The notes: a model not told the origin generated them from the letters alone. 46,931 bases of DNA from an uncultured SAR116 cluster alpha proteobacterium (GCA_902578815.1 CACHEI010000014.1:1-46931), one strand, 5' to 3'; positions 7,644 through 16,867 are shown, numbered from the stretch's first letter. Numbers and translations are program-made.

Positions 7644-8839
7644 TGGTCAGGAAGCCCCTTGAAAAACAGATGTCCCTTATTCCAACAAATGTGGAATGGT
7701 GCAAGAAATGTGTGGTTTCCAACCAAAGGCCAAGAATTACCTTTGATGAAAACGGGGTTTGTGCGGCATGTAACAACCGTGCTTCACGCAAAAGCATCGA
7801 CTGGCAGGAGAGAGAAAAGCAACTTAGTGAATTACTGGACAGGCATCGAGATGTGACGGGCTCCTGGGATGTTGTGGTGCCCAGCAGCGGCGGCAAAGAT
7901 TCTTGTTATGTAGCGCACCAGTTGAAACATGAATATGGAATGAACCCGATTCTGGTCACTTGGAGCCCATTAAAATATACCGAAATAGGTTTGCAGAATT
8001 TTGATGCGCTGAGTGATTCTGGTTTTACGGCAATACGGTGCACACCGGACGGACAAATTCACCGCAAGCTGGCACGGCTTTGTTTTGAAGAGTTTGGCGA
8101 TGCATTTCATGTGTTTGTTTTGGGCCAAGTTTATTTTCCAATTCACATGGCACTCAAATTTGATATCAATTTGATATTTTACGGTGAAAATGGTGAGGTG
8201 GAATACGCTGGTGATCCGACTTTCGTAGACCAGCCTTTTCGAGACCTTCTGAATGATGAATCGTGGCTCAAAGGGTACATGAAAGGCACCACCATTGACG
8301 AGTTGATCGCTTACGGTGTGGAAACCAAGGACTACATGAAAGATATCGACTGGTCCAAATGTGATCTTAGTTTCTATCGTCCGCCTAAAGTTGAAGATAT
8401 GAGGATTAAGAACACTTCAAAACTTCATTTTTTTGGCTATTTCAAGGAATGGATACCTCAGGAAAATTTCTATTACGCAGCTGAGCACACAGATTTTAAA
8501 CCAAACCCCGAGCGTACTGAAGGTACCTATTCTAAATACGCCAGTCTTGATGATAAAATGGATGGGTTTCATTACTATATGCGATACATCAAATTTGGGT
8601 TAGGGCGGTGTATGGAGGATGCAGCACATGAGATAAGAGATGGCCACATAAGCCGTGAGGAAGGTATTGCGTTGATGGATAGGTTCGAAGGTGAATTTCC
8701 AGCGAGGTATTTTTCAGAGTTTCTGGAATACCTTGATATTTCTGAAGATCATTTCTGGAAGATCGTGGACGAATGGCGACCTGAGCATCTTTGGAAAAAA
8801 GATGGGAATGATTGGATGCTGAGAACGCCTGCCAGCTAG
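7643..8839 (+). CDS. N-acetyl sugar amidotransferase (WbpG/PseA family)
   Basis: About 398 residues. The N-terminus has two cysteine pairs (WCKKC and CAAC, within the first 50 residues) likely to bind zinc, then a PP-loop ATP pyrophosphatase motif, PSSGGKDSCYVA. This is the WbpG/PseA layout. WbpG of Pseudomonas aeruginosa works with HisH2/HisF2 paralogues to turn an acetamido into an acetamidino group; PseA does the same job on pseudaminic acid in Campylobacter. Matching HisF/HisH paralogues are encoded at 27203-28653. ATG 7643 is preferred to TTG 7640 because CAGGAG (7630-7635) is well placed. It probably makes an acetamidino legionaminic acid derivative or its precursor. Confidence 0.85.
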   Translation: MVRKPLEKQMSLIPTNVEWCKKCVVSNQRPRITFDENGVCAACNNRASRKSIDWQEREKQLSELLDRHRDVTGSWDVVVPSSGGKDSCYVAHQLKHEYGMNPILVTWSPLKYTEIGLQNFDALSDSGFTAIRCTPDGQIHRKLARLCFEEFGDAFHVFVLGQVYFPIHMALKFDINLIFYGENGEVEYAGDPTFVDQPFRDLLNDESWLKGYMKGTTIDELIAYGVETKDYMKDIDWSKCDLSFYRPPKVEDMRIKNTSKLHFFGYFKEWIPQENFYYAAEHTDFKPNPERTEGTYSKYASLDDKMDGFHYYMRYIKFGLGRCMEDAAHEIRDGHISREEGIALMDRFEGEFPARYFSEFLEYLDISEDHFWKIVDEWRPEHLWKKDGNDWMLRTPAS

Positions 8840-8902
8840 TTATATTAAACTGGCCCCGATTATTTGAAACGTTGTCTGGAGAAATTCTAAAAAAGGTGAA
8901 AT

Positions 8903-9874
8903 TTGTCAGCATCTAAAGTTCTTATTGTGGGGTGTGGCAATCTTGGACGCTGGCACATAAAGGGTTTGGAGACATCCAAACAGGATGTCACTTTGTTTGC
9001 TGCTGACCATAGTCCAACGGCAATGCAAAATCTTGCTACTTTTCTTGAAGAACATATGGGGCGTCCCAGCAACGTTCATGTTGTAAAAATTGACCTATCG
9101 GATCGCGATCTTTCTGGGTTACCAAAATTGGACCTTGTGATCGTTGCAACCACAGCAAAAAATAGGGTGAATCTGATTTCCTCCCTCCAGAGGTCGATTA
9201 GCGCTGATTATTGGCTTATTGAAAAGCTTGTCGAGCAGACGTCTGAAAACATGCGGCGAATTGCCGTAATTTTGCAAGGGCAAACAGTTTATGTGAACCA
9301 TCCAAGGCGGGTGATGCCACTTCACCAGAAATTGTTTTCTGATCTTGCAGGAATGCAGAATGTTAAACTTGTTTGTCGGGGTCCAGAAACTGTTGGCATA
9401 GCCTCAAATACTTCACATTTTATAGATCTTTTGAGTTGGTGGTGTGGGGGTGAGCCAACTTACATCAAAACAGATAAACTAGTGCAAAATTGGTATCAAA
9501 CGAAACGAGCCGAGTTTTGGGATGTGAGCGGAACGCTGGAGGTTGAATTTGACAATGCATCTGCACTGAAATTTACAGCTTCTTCCGATTTTGAAAAATT
9601 TCTGTTGGAGGTGCAAATAGGCGATGAGTTGTATTGCGAAATCTTGGAATCTGAAAATCTCATTAAATATAGCGATACAACATGCGAAATTGTTTTAACG
9701 TTGTCACAGAGCGAGATGACGGGGTTGATATTGGACAAAGTGATCTATGATGGACAATGTGAATTGCCAGAATTGCGGTACTCAGTCCAAAACAATATTT
9801 TATTGATCGAAGCGCTTCAGGAGCATTGGCGGAGATATGGTGTTGTCAAACACGACATGTTGCCGATTACATAA
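8903..9874 (+). CDS. Gfo/Idh/MocA-like oxidoreductase
   Basis: 323 residues with a TTG start at 8903 preceded by AAAAAGGTGA. The N-terminal Rossmann fold reads VLIVGCGNLGRWHIKGL, followed by DLVIVATTAKNR and WLIEKLVEQTSENM, the place where family members have EKP. The Pro of the usual EKP is replaced by Leu, so nucleotide binding may be altered. The C-terminal half is a beta-sheet domain with weak identity to the family. The substrate is unknown; related genes in sugar clusters oxidise or reduce nucleotide sugars or their precursors. A 63-base gap separates it from the amidotransferase. It is one of three Gfo/Idh-type genes in this window and the most divergent. Confidence 0.65.
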   Translation: MSASKVLIVGCGNLGRWHIKGLETSKQDVTLFAADHSPTAMQNLATFLEEHMGRPSNVHVVKIDLSDRDLSGLPKLDLVIVATTAKNRVNLISSLQRSISADYWLIEKLVEQTSENMRRIAVILQGQTVYVNHPRRVMPLHQKLFSDLAGMQNVKLVCRGPETVGIASNTSHFIDLLSWWCGGEPTYIKTDKLVQNWYQTKRAEFWDVSGTLEVEFDNASALKFTASSDFEKFLLEVQIGDELYCEILESENLIKYSDTTCEIVLTLSQSEMTGLILDKVIYDGQCELPELRYSVQNNILLIEALQEHWRRYGVVKHDMLPIT

Positions 9875-9903
9875 GAAATCTCTCACATCCGACACCAAAA
9901 CAC

Positions 9904-11637
9904 ATGACCGAGTCAATTAAACAACTTCTGACTTTGGTGGGCCCAGCAATTCATCAATTGCCCATCATCCTTCTCGCATTTTTAACTTTATCAACTGTGG
10001 AGCTCTTTGGTCTTGGTTTGTTGATCCCATATGTCGAATTCATATTCATGGGCGATTTTTCCAGTGTCGGAAATCAAATCATGATCCTGCTTGGGTTAGA
10101 GAGGACTCCTCGAGAAGAATTGCTCCTAATCTTCAGCAGTTTGATAGTTATGGCATTTGTTTTGAAGTTTGGGCTTACCATGGTGATGGTCGGAGTCATC
10201 AATAACTTTGCTCAAAAACAGCGCATTAAACTAGGAACTAGATTTCTCAGAATAATATTAAATCAGAATTTTTTAGATTATCTCAGGCGAAGTGAAGCTG
10301 ATGGGATATATGAAATTCAGACCGTGACATCGCATTACTACACTGCGCTTCAACTCGTTCTGAGGTCGGCAAGTGATATCATTTTGATAGGGTGCATTAT
10401 CACATTTATTGGTGTTGTTGACCCGCTTGTTTTGCTTGTCACATTTTTAGTTATGCTTCTGCTTCTCGGTGGGTACCTCTTTTTATTTCGTCGGCATTTA
10501 GTAACCCTTGGCAAGGTGGCAAACACCGCAGAATCCGGGGTGATAAGCATCACGAAGGATGCGTTCCGGGGATATAGGGAACTCCGTTTGTTGGGAAAAG
10601 TGGAAGCATTTATTGAGCTTTTGCGTGTTGAACTAAGCAAAGCGGGCAAGGCATCGGTCCGTTTGGGCTATCACTCTGTAATTCCGCGTAACCTACTCGA
10701 ACTCATGGTGGTTTTGCTTTTTGTCGGTGCATTTATCGCCGCGCAGGCATTCAATATCGATCAACAACGAACTTCAAGTGTTGCAATTGTATATGTCCTT
10801 GCGGTCATGCGTATGTTGCCACTGGTGACGGGTGTAACGGCGTCAATGGCCCGTTTCCGGTCAATGAAGGACAGTATCCAGCGTATCACTGATTATATGT
10901 TGTTGGATAAAGACAAACCGCAACAAGGCCAAAATATTTCGTCCAGTAAAATTTCGTTCTTTGAGAGTTTGCAAATATCAAATGCAAAGTTCACCTACCC
11001 CAAAAGTGTCCTTCGCTTGTGTAATGACATTAATCTGAAGATTAATAGTGGTGAGGTCATCGGTATTGTTGGTGCAAGTGGAACCGGAAAAACAACACTG
11101 CTAAACATAATCGCCGGGTTTTTGGAGCCACAGCAAGGTGAGGTGTCAATCAACGGAAAGAATGTGGGAACAGTCGCCAGTGCAGACTTGAGCTTTGGTT
11201 ATATACCCCAGGACACACTGTCATTTAATGATACAGTTTTTAACAACATTGTTATGGGTGACGATGATAAACCAGAAAATCGGCTTCGTGCCACTGAGGC
11301 TCTCGCGACTGCCCAACTTGCAGGAGTTGTGAATAGCTTGCCAAGGGGGCAGGATACACGGATCGGTGATTTCGGAAGTCTGTTTTCAGGTGGGCAAAGG
11401 CAACGTCTTGCCATCGCCAGAGCAATCTACCACGAAAAGAGCTTTTTGATCCTCGATGAGGCAACAAACGCTCTCGATGAAGAAACAGAGGCGAGGTTAA
11501 TTTGCGCTTTGCGAACACATCAGAATACAAGTGCCATCATAATTGTATCGCACAGACCGTCCACACTTAAATTTTGTGATAAAATCTTTCAGCTCGCTGA
11601 TGGCACTCTTCAAGTTGTTTCCCGCGATGTTGCCTGA
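9904..11637 (+). CDS. PglK-like ABC transporter (permease-ATPase fusion), lipid-linked glycan flippase
   Basis: About 577 residues from ATG 9904. The N-terminal half has about six membrane helices; the C-terminal half is an ABC ATPase with Walker A GASGTGKTTLLN (about residue 390), signature FSGGQRQRLAIA (about 493) and Walker B FLILDEATNALD followed by the H-loop VSHRPS. The length and fusion fit bacterial half-transporters such as PglK, MsbA and WlaB; surrounding sugar genes favour export of an undecaprenyl-linked oligosaccharide. The signature begins with F rather than L, which is tolerated in the family. An in-frame upstream start at 9826 would overlap the preceding gene and adds no recognisable sequence. 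No Wzx/Wzy pair is visible, so this may be the only flippase of the locus. Confidence 0.8.
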   Translation: MTESIKQLLTLVGPAIHQLPIILLAFLTLSTVELFGLGLLIPYVEFIFMGDFSSVGNQIMILLGLERTPREELLLIFSSLIVMAFVLKFGLTMVMVGVINNFAQKQRIKLGTRFLRIILNQNFLDYLRRSEADGIYEIQTVTSHYYTALQLVLRSASDIILIGCIITFIGVVDPLVLLVTFLVMLLLLGGYLFLFRRHLVTLGKVANTAESGVISITKDAFRGYRELRLLGKVEAFIELLRVELSKAGKASVRLGYHSVIPRNLLELMVVLLFVGAFIAAQAFNIDQQRTSSVAIVYVLAVMRMLPLVTGVTASMARFRSMKDSIQRITDYMLLDKDKPQQGQNISSSKISFFESLQISNAKFTYPKSVLRLCNDINLKINSGEVIGIVGASGTGKTTLLNIIAGFLEPQQGEVSINGKNVGTVASADLSFGYIPQDTLSFNDTVFNNIVMGDDDKPENRLRATEALATAQLAGVVNSLPRGQDTRIGDFGSLFSGGQRQRLAIARAIYHEKSFLILDEATNALDEETEARLICALRTHQNTSAIIIVSHRPSTLKFCDKIFQLADGTLQVVSRDVA

Positions 11638-11665
11638 CGAAGCCGCTGTAATTAACATTCAGGTC

Positions 11666-11676
11666 GGCGGTAGATA
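11666..11676 (+). promoter_or_regulatory. ops-like element with exact GGCGGTAG core
   Basis: GGCGGTAG at 11666-11673 is an exact match to the eight-base JUMPStart/ops core. It lies in the 143-base gap between the ABC transporter and the CgeB-like glycosyltransferase, in the same orientation as transcription. The following ATA differs from the NNT of the consensus. It lies 108 bases before the likely start of the glycosyltransferase. Confidence 0.45.
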
Positions 11677-11780
11677 GCGTTGTACCCATGGGCTCATTAT
11701 CAAATGGAACATTGTTTTTGACTGAGCCTGTCTGATTATGTGTCAACCAAATGATAGTGCTTACATCGACAAAGGTTGAT

Positions 11781-12929
11781 ATGGTTTTGTTGCTCAAAAA
11801 AATCATTTTGTATTGTTTGCGCTTTCCGCGTCGTGTCTGGGAAACCATAGAAGTCGGCTTTGCTGATTTCTGGGGCTTTGTAGCAATTGCCAAGTATCGT
11901 GCTGTCAAGAGGCTAGGTTATCATAACGCGCACAACATAATTTCTCACGAAAAGAGGCCACGTTGTCTCATCTTAAGGTATGACAAATACGGGAATGATT
12001 TAGATACATCATTTGAATACGACCAAATTGACTTGCCATTGAAAGAAAGTGGGTATGAGATCACTACATATGCGTGGGATGGTAATTTGATCTCTCGCCA
12101 TAACTTACTCGAGAGCGTCTTAGAGCTCAATCCTGACCTGATTGTCTTGTCTTCTTATGTCATGATTGGGGGAAGAATAAAGAATCAGCCAAGCATTGGT
12201 TTTTTTGCTGCACTGAAGTCATTTGTGCCGAATGCTAAGTTTGTATGTCTTTGGTGGGACACTTGTTCCAATCGTTTTTGGTCCAAGTTCCCTTTGGAAA
12301 GTGTTTTTGATTTGCATGTTGCTATGGAGAATCCGTGTGGGATGTCGTTGGATATCACGCGGCACGTACGTCAAAAATTTCTTTTCCTTTATTCAACGCA
12401 TCCTAGGTCGACATTAATACGTCCAAAAGAAAAGGACATATCTGTATTCTTTAGCGGTCAAATTGGAGATTACAGAAATAACCGAAAAGAGTATATCGAT
12501 CACTTAATAAAAAACGGTTTTGGCAAGCACATTTATACCAATGATCGAGCTACACAAATGCCAATAAGAGAATACTTTGAGAAAATGGGACGCGCAAGAA
12601 TAGTGGTGAACTTCAGCATGAGTGTGGATTTTCACCAGTTAAAAGGTAGAATATTTGAGGCGATGTTCACCAATTGCTTGCTTCTGGAGTCACGGAATCC
12701 TCAGATTGAGTGTTTTTTTAGTGATGGCGAGCATTATGTCGCATATGACTCAAAAGAGGATTTGCTCAACAAGATATTGTATTTTGAAAAAAACCCTGCA
12801 GAGGGTGAGCGGCTAGCACAAAATGCACGAAATTTAGTCTTGAAAGAGTTTACCACTGAAAATTTCTGGAAAAGCGTAAATGATTTCTTGGGCATCAAAA
12901 TTCCCCCAAGAGTTGACCCAAAGCCTTAA
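11781..12929 (+). CDS. CgeB-like glycosyltransferase
   Basis: About 382 residues. A hydrophobic N-terminus (MVLLLKKIILYCL) may act as a membrane anchor. The middle contains alternating strands and helices typical of a GT-B fold (PDLIVLSSYVMIGG, KFVCLWWDTCSNRF, DISVFFSGQIGDYRNNRKEY). The C-terminal third has the nucleotide-sugar domain pattern RIVVNFSMSVDFHQLKGRIFEAMFTNCLLL, then FSDGEHYVAYDSKEDL, which matches the glycosyl-transferase domain found in CgeB-type proteins. Donor and acceptor are unknown. ATG 11781 is chosen over ATG 11751 because AAAGG at 11771-11775 is correctly spaced. It probably adds one residue of the repeat unit. Confidence 0.7.
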   Translation: MVLLLKKIILYCLRFPRRVWETIEVGFADFWGFVAIAKYRAVKRLGYHNAHNIISHEKRPRCLILRYDKYGNDLDTSFEYDQIDLPLKESGYEITTYAWDGNLISRHNLLESVLELNPDLIVLSSYVMIGGRIKNQPSIGFFAALKSFVPNAKFVCLWWDTCSNRFWSKFPLESVFDLHVAMENPCGMSLDITRHVRQKFLFLYSTHPRSTLIRPKEKDISVFFSGQIGDYRNNRKEYIDHLIKNGFGKHIYTNDRATQMPIREYFEKMGRARIVVNFSMSVDFHQLKGRIFEAMFTNCLLLESRNPQIECFFSDGEHYVAYDSKEDLLNKILYFEKNPAEGERLAQNARNLVLKEFTTENFWKSVNDFLGIKIPPRVDPKP

Positions 12930-12964
12930 TAATCTTGCTTGCCTCCGCTACAACCCCCATGCTG

Positions 12965-12972
12965 ATCGGTAG
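12965..12972 (+). promoter_or_regulatory. ops-like CGGTAG motif before the ColD-like gene
   Basis: ATCGGTAG at 12965-12972 carries the CGGTAG core of the ops-like elements, six bases before the ATG at 12978 in a 48-base gap. Alone it is a chance-level match. It counts only as part of the pattern of CGGTAG in leaders. Confidence 0.3.
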
Positions 12973-12977
12973 TTCAG

Positions 12978-14150
12978 ATGAAATATCCACTGATAAGAAA
13001 TAATTTCAGCCGGTCTGACCTTGACTCCGTCATTGCGCTGCTTCGTACAGATGATCCCCGCCTTACCAACGGCCCAAAGGTCCTAGAGTTTGAAAAGGCT
13101 TGGAATGATTGGCTTGGGGTCAAATACTCGGTTTTTGTAAACTCTGGCTCTTCTGCCAACCTGTTGTCGATGGCCGCGCTCAAACTGAAATACCCCGAAG
13201 GCGGTCAAGTCATCGTGCCGCCTCTGACATGGGTGTCAGATATTGCCTCGGTATTGCAAAACGGGTTTGCTCCGATTTTTGTCGATATTGATCCTCGCAC
13301 CCTCGGCATGGAAACCGAAGCGATACTTGATGCAATAACATCTTCAACCCGAGCGGTTTTTCTTTCCCACATCCAAGGGTTCAACAGTCTTACTGACAGG
13401 CTTTTGGAAGAATTGGAAAGGCGCGATATTCTATTGATTGAGGACGTCTGCGAATCACATGGCGCAACACATAGAGGCAAGAGGGTGGGAAGCTTTGGCT
13501 GGACGTCCAACTTCTCATTTTATTATGCACATCACATGAGCACCATCGAGGGTGGGATGATTTGCACGGATGATGAGGAGACTTATCGGGTCTTGCGTAT
13601 GCTTCGGTCGCATGGAATGGTCAGGGAAATTGGGGATGAGGAAGAGCAACAAAAATGGTTGTCGGACAATCCTGAATTAAACCCACAATTTATTTTTGCG
13701 TTTCCTGCCTATAATGTCCGGAATACTGAACTTGGCGCTGTTTTGGGGCTCTCACAACTTCAACGTCTTGATGCAAACAATGTCTTGCGCACGCGAAACC
13801 TGCTTCATTTCCTCGACAATATAGACCCAAAAAAATTCCAGACTGATTTTGAAATAGAGGGATCAAGCAACTACGCGTTCAACCTTGTTCAGCTTGAGGC
13901 TGATGACGCGTTGGCCAAAAGATTGATGTCGGCAATGGACAGGCATGAAATTGAATATCGCCGGGGCAGCGCTGGAGGTGGGAACCAGCTGCGCCAACCC
14001 TATTTGCGGCCTTATATCAAAGATCCGAAGTCTTATAGGAATTTCCCGGCCACCGACCATATCCATTTTTATGGTTACTACATCGGAAACTTTCCTGACC
14101 TCGGGCTTGAGGATGTGGATTTTATCTGCGATGTGTTGAACAACGCGTGA
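12978..14150 (+). CDS. ColD/RfbH-like PLP-dependent 3-dehydratase (His in place of Lys)
   Basis: 390 residues of DegT/StrS fold. VNSGSSANLL is the phosphate loop and LLIEDVCESHGA carries the PLP-pairing acid. Where aminotransferases have the Schiff-base lysine, this protein has H185 in YYAHHMSTIEGG, the same arrangement as ColD (SHHIATMEGG) and RfbH/E1. Those use PMP or PLP to remove the C3 hydroxyl of a 4-keto-6-deoxy nucleotide sugar instead of transaminating. NVRNTELGAVLGLSQL and a C-terminal IHFYGYYIGNFPDL (ColD: GLFVGNHQIEL) also fit. RfbH-type N-terminal iron-sulphur cysteines are not seen, so ColD-type chemistry is more likely. It begins the second sugar module and overlaps the next gene. 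Confidence 0.82.
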   Translation: MKYPLIRNNFSRSDLDSVIALLRTDDPRLTNGPKVLEFEKAWNDWLGVKYSVFVNSGSSANLLSMAALKLKYPEGGQVIVPPLTWVSDIASVLQNGFAPIFVDIDPRTLGMETEAILDAITSSTRAVFLSHIQGFNSLTDRLLEELERRDILLIEDVCESHGATHRGKRVGSFGWTSNFSFYYAHHMSTIEGGMICTDDEETYRVLRMLRSHGMVREIGDEEEQQKWLSDNPELNPQFIFAFPAYNVRNTELGAVLGLSQLQRLDANNVLRTRNLLHFLDNIDPKKFQTDFEIEGSSNYAFNLVQLEADDALAKRLMSAMDRHEIEYRRGSAGGGNQLRQPYLRPYIKDPKSYRNFPATDHIHFYGYYIGNFPDLGLEDVDFICDVLNNA

Positions 14151-14908
14151 TTCATAAGACTCAAAATTCAACTGTGATTATATTGGCTGGCGGTTTTGGG
14201 ACACGCCTGCGGGCTGTTGTTCAGGATGTTCCAAAGCCTATGGCCCCCATCAATGATAGGCCATTTTTGGAATTCCAGCTTTTGTTCCTTGAGGAGTCAG
14301 GTGTTCAAAATGTTGTTATCGCCACCGGTTACAAGGCAGACGTGATAAGGGATCATTTTGGTCATGCATTTAGATCATTGAAATTGCGTTACAGTCACGA
14401 GAATGAGCCACTTGGAACAGGAGGAGGGCTGATCAAAGCGGCAGGTTTGGTGAGTCCTGTCGAACCACTTTTTGTGATGAATGGGGACACGTTCTTTCCA
14501 ATTTCGCTAACTAATATGCTGGAGTCACATCAAGTTAACAAAGCGGACATTACCATGGCGATGATGAAAATCCATGAACGTGGTCGCTATTCACCATTTG
14601 ATATCGCTCCAAATGGAAGGCTGTCTATTGGTTCTGATGGCGCTTCGGTCCATAAAAGCGCTGGCATTTATCTATTCTCACCAGGAATGGTTTCCGATCT
14701 TCAGGCGCGACGTGTGGAAAGATTGTCATTCGAAGATGATCTTACACCCCTCTTTCTGGACGCTGATCTTCAACTTTTTGCTTATGTTGCAGACGTGCCT
14801 TTTATAGACATTGGTGTTCCAGACGATTATCACCGGGCGGGTCTTGTTATTGATCAATATGTGATTGAAAATCCTGATGTGCGTAAGTTTCAAGGAGTGG
14901 CAAAATGA
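14147..14908 (+). CDS. HddC-like sugar-1-phosphate nucleotidyltransferase
   Basis: 253 residues with a GTG start overlapping the preceding stop (GTGA). The N-terminal signature IILAGGFGTRLRAVVQDVPKPMAPIN, with the metal site FVMNGDTFFPI and the sugar loop PLGTGGGLIKA, marks a GT-A nucleotidyltransferase. Length, lack of a C-terminal beta-helix and sequence trend resemble HddC (D-glycero-D-manno-heptose-1-phosphate guanylyltransferase) more than RmlA or GalU. The HddA-like kinase at 22988 supports a heptose-1-phosphate substrate and a GDP-heptose product. GDP-mannose-type or other substrates remain possible. Confidence 0.72.
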   Translation: MIHKTQNSTVIILAGGFGTRLRAVVQDVPKPMAPINDRPFLEFQLLFLEESGVQNVVIATGYKADVIRDHFGHAFRSLKLRYSHENEPLGTGGGLIKAAGLVSPVEPLFVMNGDTFFPISLTNMLESHQVNKADITMAMMKIHERGRYSPFDIAPNGRLSIGSDGASVHKSAGIYLFSPGMVSDLQARRVERLSFEDDLTPLFLDADLQLFAYVADVPFIDIGVPDDYHRAGLVIDQYVIENPDVRKFQGVAK

Positions 14909-15843
14909 CAGCAAAAATTCTGGTTACCGGTGGTTGTGGATATCTAGGCTCAACACTTGTCCCGCGGTTGCTGGACGCCGGTCACCATGTAATGGTTGCG
15001 GACAATTTGATGTTTGGTCAGACCAGTCTCAACCATGTATGTCACCACCTCAATTTTGATTTTGTAAGAGCGGACGTGCGGCTTAAGGACGACATGAAAC
15101 CCCTTTTTACAAAGGCTGACATCATCATACCTCTTGCTGCCTATGTTGGAGCACCGCTGTGTAAGAGAGACCCGATTGGCGCGCATACGGTCAATAATGA
15201 AGCTATTAAGATGATGCTGGCCAATCTTTCACCTGAACAGTTGGTTCTGATGCCAACGACAAACAGTGCCTATGGTAGCGGTGATGAGAACAATTATTGT
15301 GATGAGAATTCACCACTTAATCCCATCTCAAAATATGCAGTGGACAAGGTGGAAATAGAGCAGGACTTGATGAGCCATGGCCATGCTGTGAGTTTCCGTC
15401 TTGCGACCGTCTTCGGCATGTCGCCAAGAATGAGGCTGGACCTTTTGGTCAATGATTTCACTTATCGCGCAGTAAATGACAGATTTATGGTGTTGTTTGA
15501 AAGCCATTTTAAACGCAATTACATCCATGTCATCGATATTGCGCGTGTATTTCTTCATGCCATTGAAAATCATAATTCCATGGTTGGCGAGATATACAAT
15601 GTCGGGCTGTCTGATGCGAACGTGTCGAAATGGGAGCTGTGCGAGGCAATCGCATGTCATGTTGAAAATTTCTACTTTGTCGAGGCTGAGGTTGGTATGG
15701 ATCCCGATCAACGGAACTACATCGTTTCCAACGCGAAGATAGAAGCCAGTGGCTTCAAGCCGCAAATGTCCCTAGATGCAGGTATAGTCGAACTGGTCAA
15801 GGGCTATCGGATGATCAACAATCGGAAATATGGAAATGTTTAG
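14905..15843 (+). CDS. NAD-dependent epimerase/dehydratase (extended SDR)
   Basis: 312 residues. NAD-binding motif ILVTGGCGYLGSTLVPRLLDAG at the N-terminus; PTTNSAYGSG supplies the Ser/Thr and YAVDK the Tyr-Lys catalytic pair; FKRNYIHVIDIARVFLHAI is the typical downstream helix. The catalytic set is intact, so it should be an active epimerase, reductase or dehydratase on a nucleotide sugar. Similar proteins accompany heptose and deoxysugar gene sets. It overlaps the HddC-like gene by four bases (ATGA), which links it to the same product. Exact reaction not determinable from sequence alone. Confidence 0.72.
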   Translation: MTAKILVTGGCGYLGSTLVPRLLDAGHHVMVADNLMFGQTSLNHVCHHLNFDFVRADVRLKDDMKPLFTKADIIIPLAAYVGAPLCKRDPIGAHTVNNEAIKMMLANLSPEQLVLMPTTNSAYGSGDENNYCDENSPLNPISKYAVDKVEIEQDLMSHGHAVSFRLATVFGMSPRMRLDLLVNDFTYRAVNDRFMVLFESHFKRNYIHVIDIARVFLHAIENHNSMVGEIYNVGLSDANVSKWELCEAIACHVENFYFVEAEVGMDPDQRNYIVSNAKIEASGFKPQMSLDAGIVELVKGYRMINNRKYGNV

Positions 15844-15895
15844 AGTACCTGCATTGGCGAGCTGCATAATCAAGGAAAATTAGAAAAGAGTGGTG

Positions 15896-16867
15896 ATGAC
15901 GAAACAGAGGATCCTTGTGTGTGGGGCGACCGGGTTTGTTGGCCGCAATATGGCTGAGGCTTTTGCAGGTGATAGTAGCTGTGAGTTGCACGCAGTTTTT
16001 AACAAACGGCTGCCCTTCAAGGACGAGAGGATCTTCTGGCATAAATGTGACCTCACGGACGTCCACCAGGTAGAGGCTTTGCTCCAGACGGTAAAGCCGG
16101 CGAAGATCGTTCAAGCGGCGGCAACCACTTCGGGTGCAAAGGATATCGTATCGACACCGCAAATTCATGTCACTGACAATGCGGTTATGAACTCATATCT
16201 ATTTCGAGCTGCAGTTGACAATGAAGTACAGCATTTGGTGTTTTTCTCATGTACGGTAATGTACCAATCAAGCGATTGTCCCATAGCAGAGAACGATTAT
16301 GACGCAAATAGATCTGTCCATCCCAGATATTTTGGTGCCGCCAACACAAAACTGTATCTCGAAAAAATGTGCGAATTCTACAGCGGCTTGGGTGATACAA
16401 AATTCACGGCAATCCGCCATTCCAATATTTATGGACCACATGACAAGTTTGATTTGGAGAGGAGCCATTTTTTTGGCGCAACGATCACTAAGGTGCTTGA
16501 AGCAAAAGATTGTATCACTGTTTGGGGTACAGGAGAGGAAGAGCGGGACCTGTTATATGTGGATGATTTGGTGGCATTTGTAGGCAAGGTTTTTGCCGGT
16601 CAGACAAAAAAATACCGAATGTATCATTGTGGATCGGGTCGTGCTGAGAGTGTTAGAATTGTCGTTGAAAAGATTATAAAGGCATCAGGAAACTCATTGT
16701 TCATAAACAATGATTTGATGATGCCAACTATAAAAACTAGTTTTTGTCTTGATTGTACCCGTGCTGAAAAAGAACTTGGATGGCGCCCTCAGATACCATT
16801 GGATGATGGCATAGCTTTGACAATAGAATGGTGGAAGGAAAATTTCCGCACGGCTAAAAGAGAGTAA
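15896..16867 (+). CDS. GDP-L-fucose-synthase-like SDR with altered active site
   Basis: About 323 residues from ATG 15896 (GTG 15890 and 15893 are alternatives; AAGGAAAATTAGAAAAGAG lies upstream). The Rossmann motif ILVCGATGFVGRNMAEAF, FFSCTVMY, and RHSNIYGPHDKFDLERSHF resemble GDP-fucose synthase and the related 3,5-epimerase/4-reductases. In place of a standard YxxxK there is RYFGAANTK: the Tyr is seven residues before the Lys, and the position expected for Tyr is Ala. Relatives with similar variation exist, so loss of activity should not be assumed. Together with the dehydratase at 20038 it could reduce a 4-keto-6-deoxy sugar. It is followed by a probable terminator. Confidence 0.65.
   Translation: MTKQRILVCGATGFVGRNMAEAFAGDSSCELHAVFNKRLPFKDERIFWHKCDLTDVHQVEALLQTVKPAKIVQAAATTSGAKDIVSTPQIHVTDNAVMNSYLFRAAVDNEVQHLVFFSCTVMYQSSDCPIAENDYDANRSVHPRYFGAANTKLYLEKMCEFYSGLGDTKFTAIRHSNIYGPHDKFDLERSHFFGATITKVLEAKDCITVWGTGEEERDLLYVDDLVAFVGKVFAGQTKKYRMYHCGSGRAESVRIVVEKIIKASGNSLFINNDLMMPTIKTSFCLDCTRAEKELGWRPQIPLDDGIALTIEWWKENFRTAKRE

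Noticed and set aside
11688..11735. Short ATG frame of 15 codons in the leader before the CgeB-like gene
   Set aside because: No ribosome site and no attenuator-like codon run; it lies within an ops-like leader and is most likely chance.
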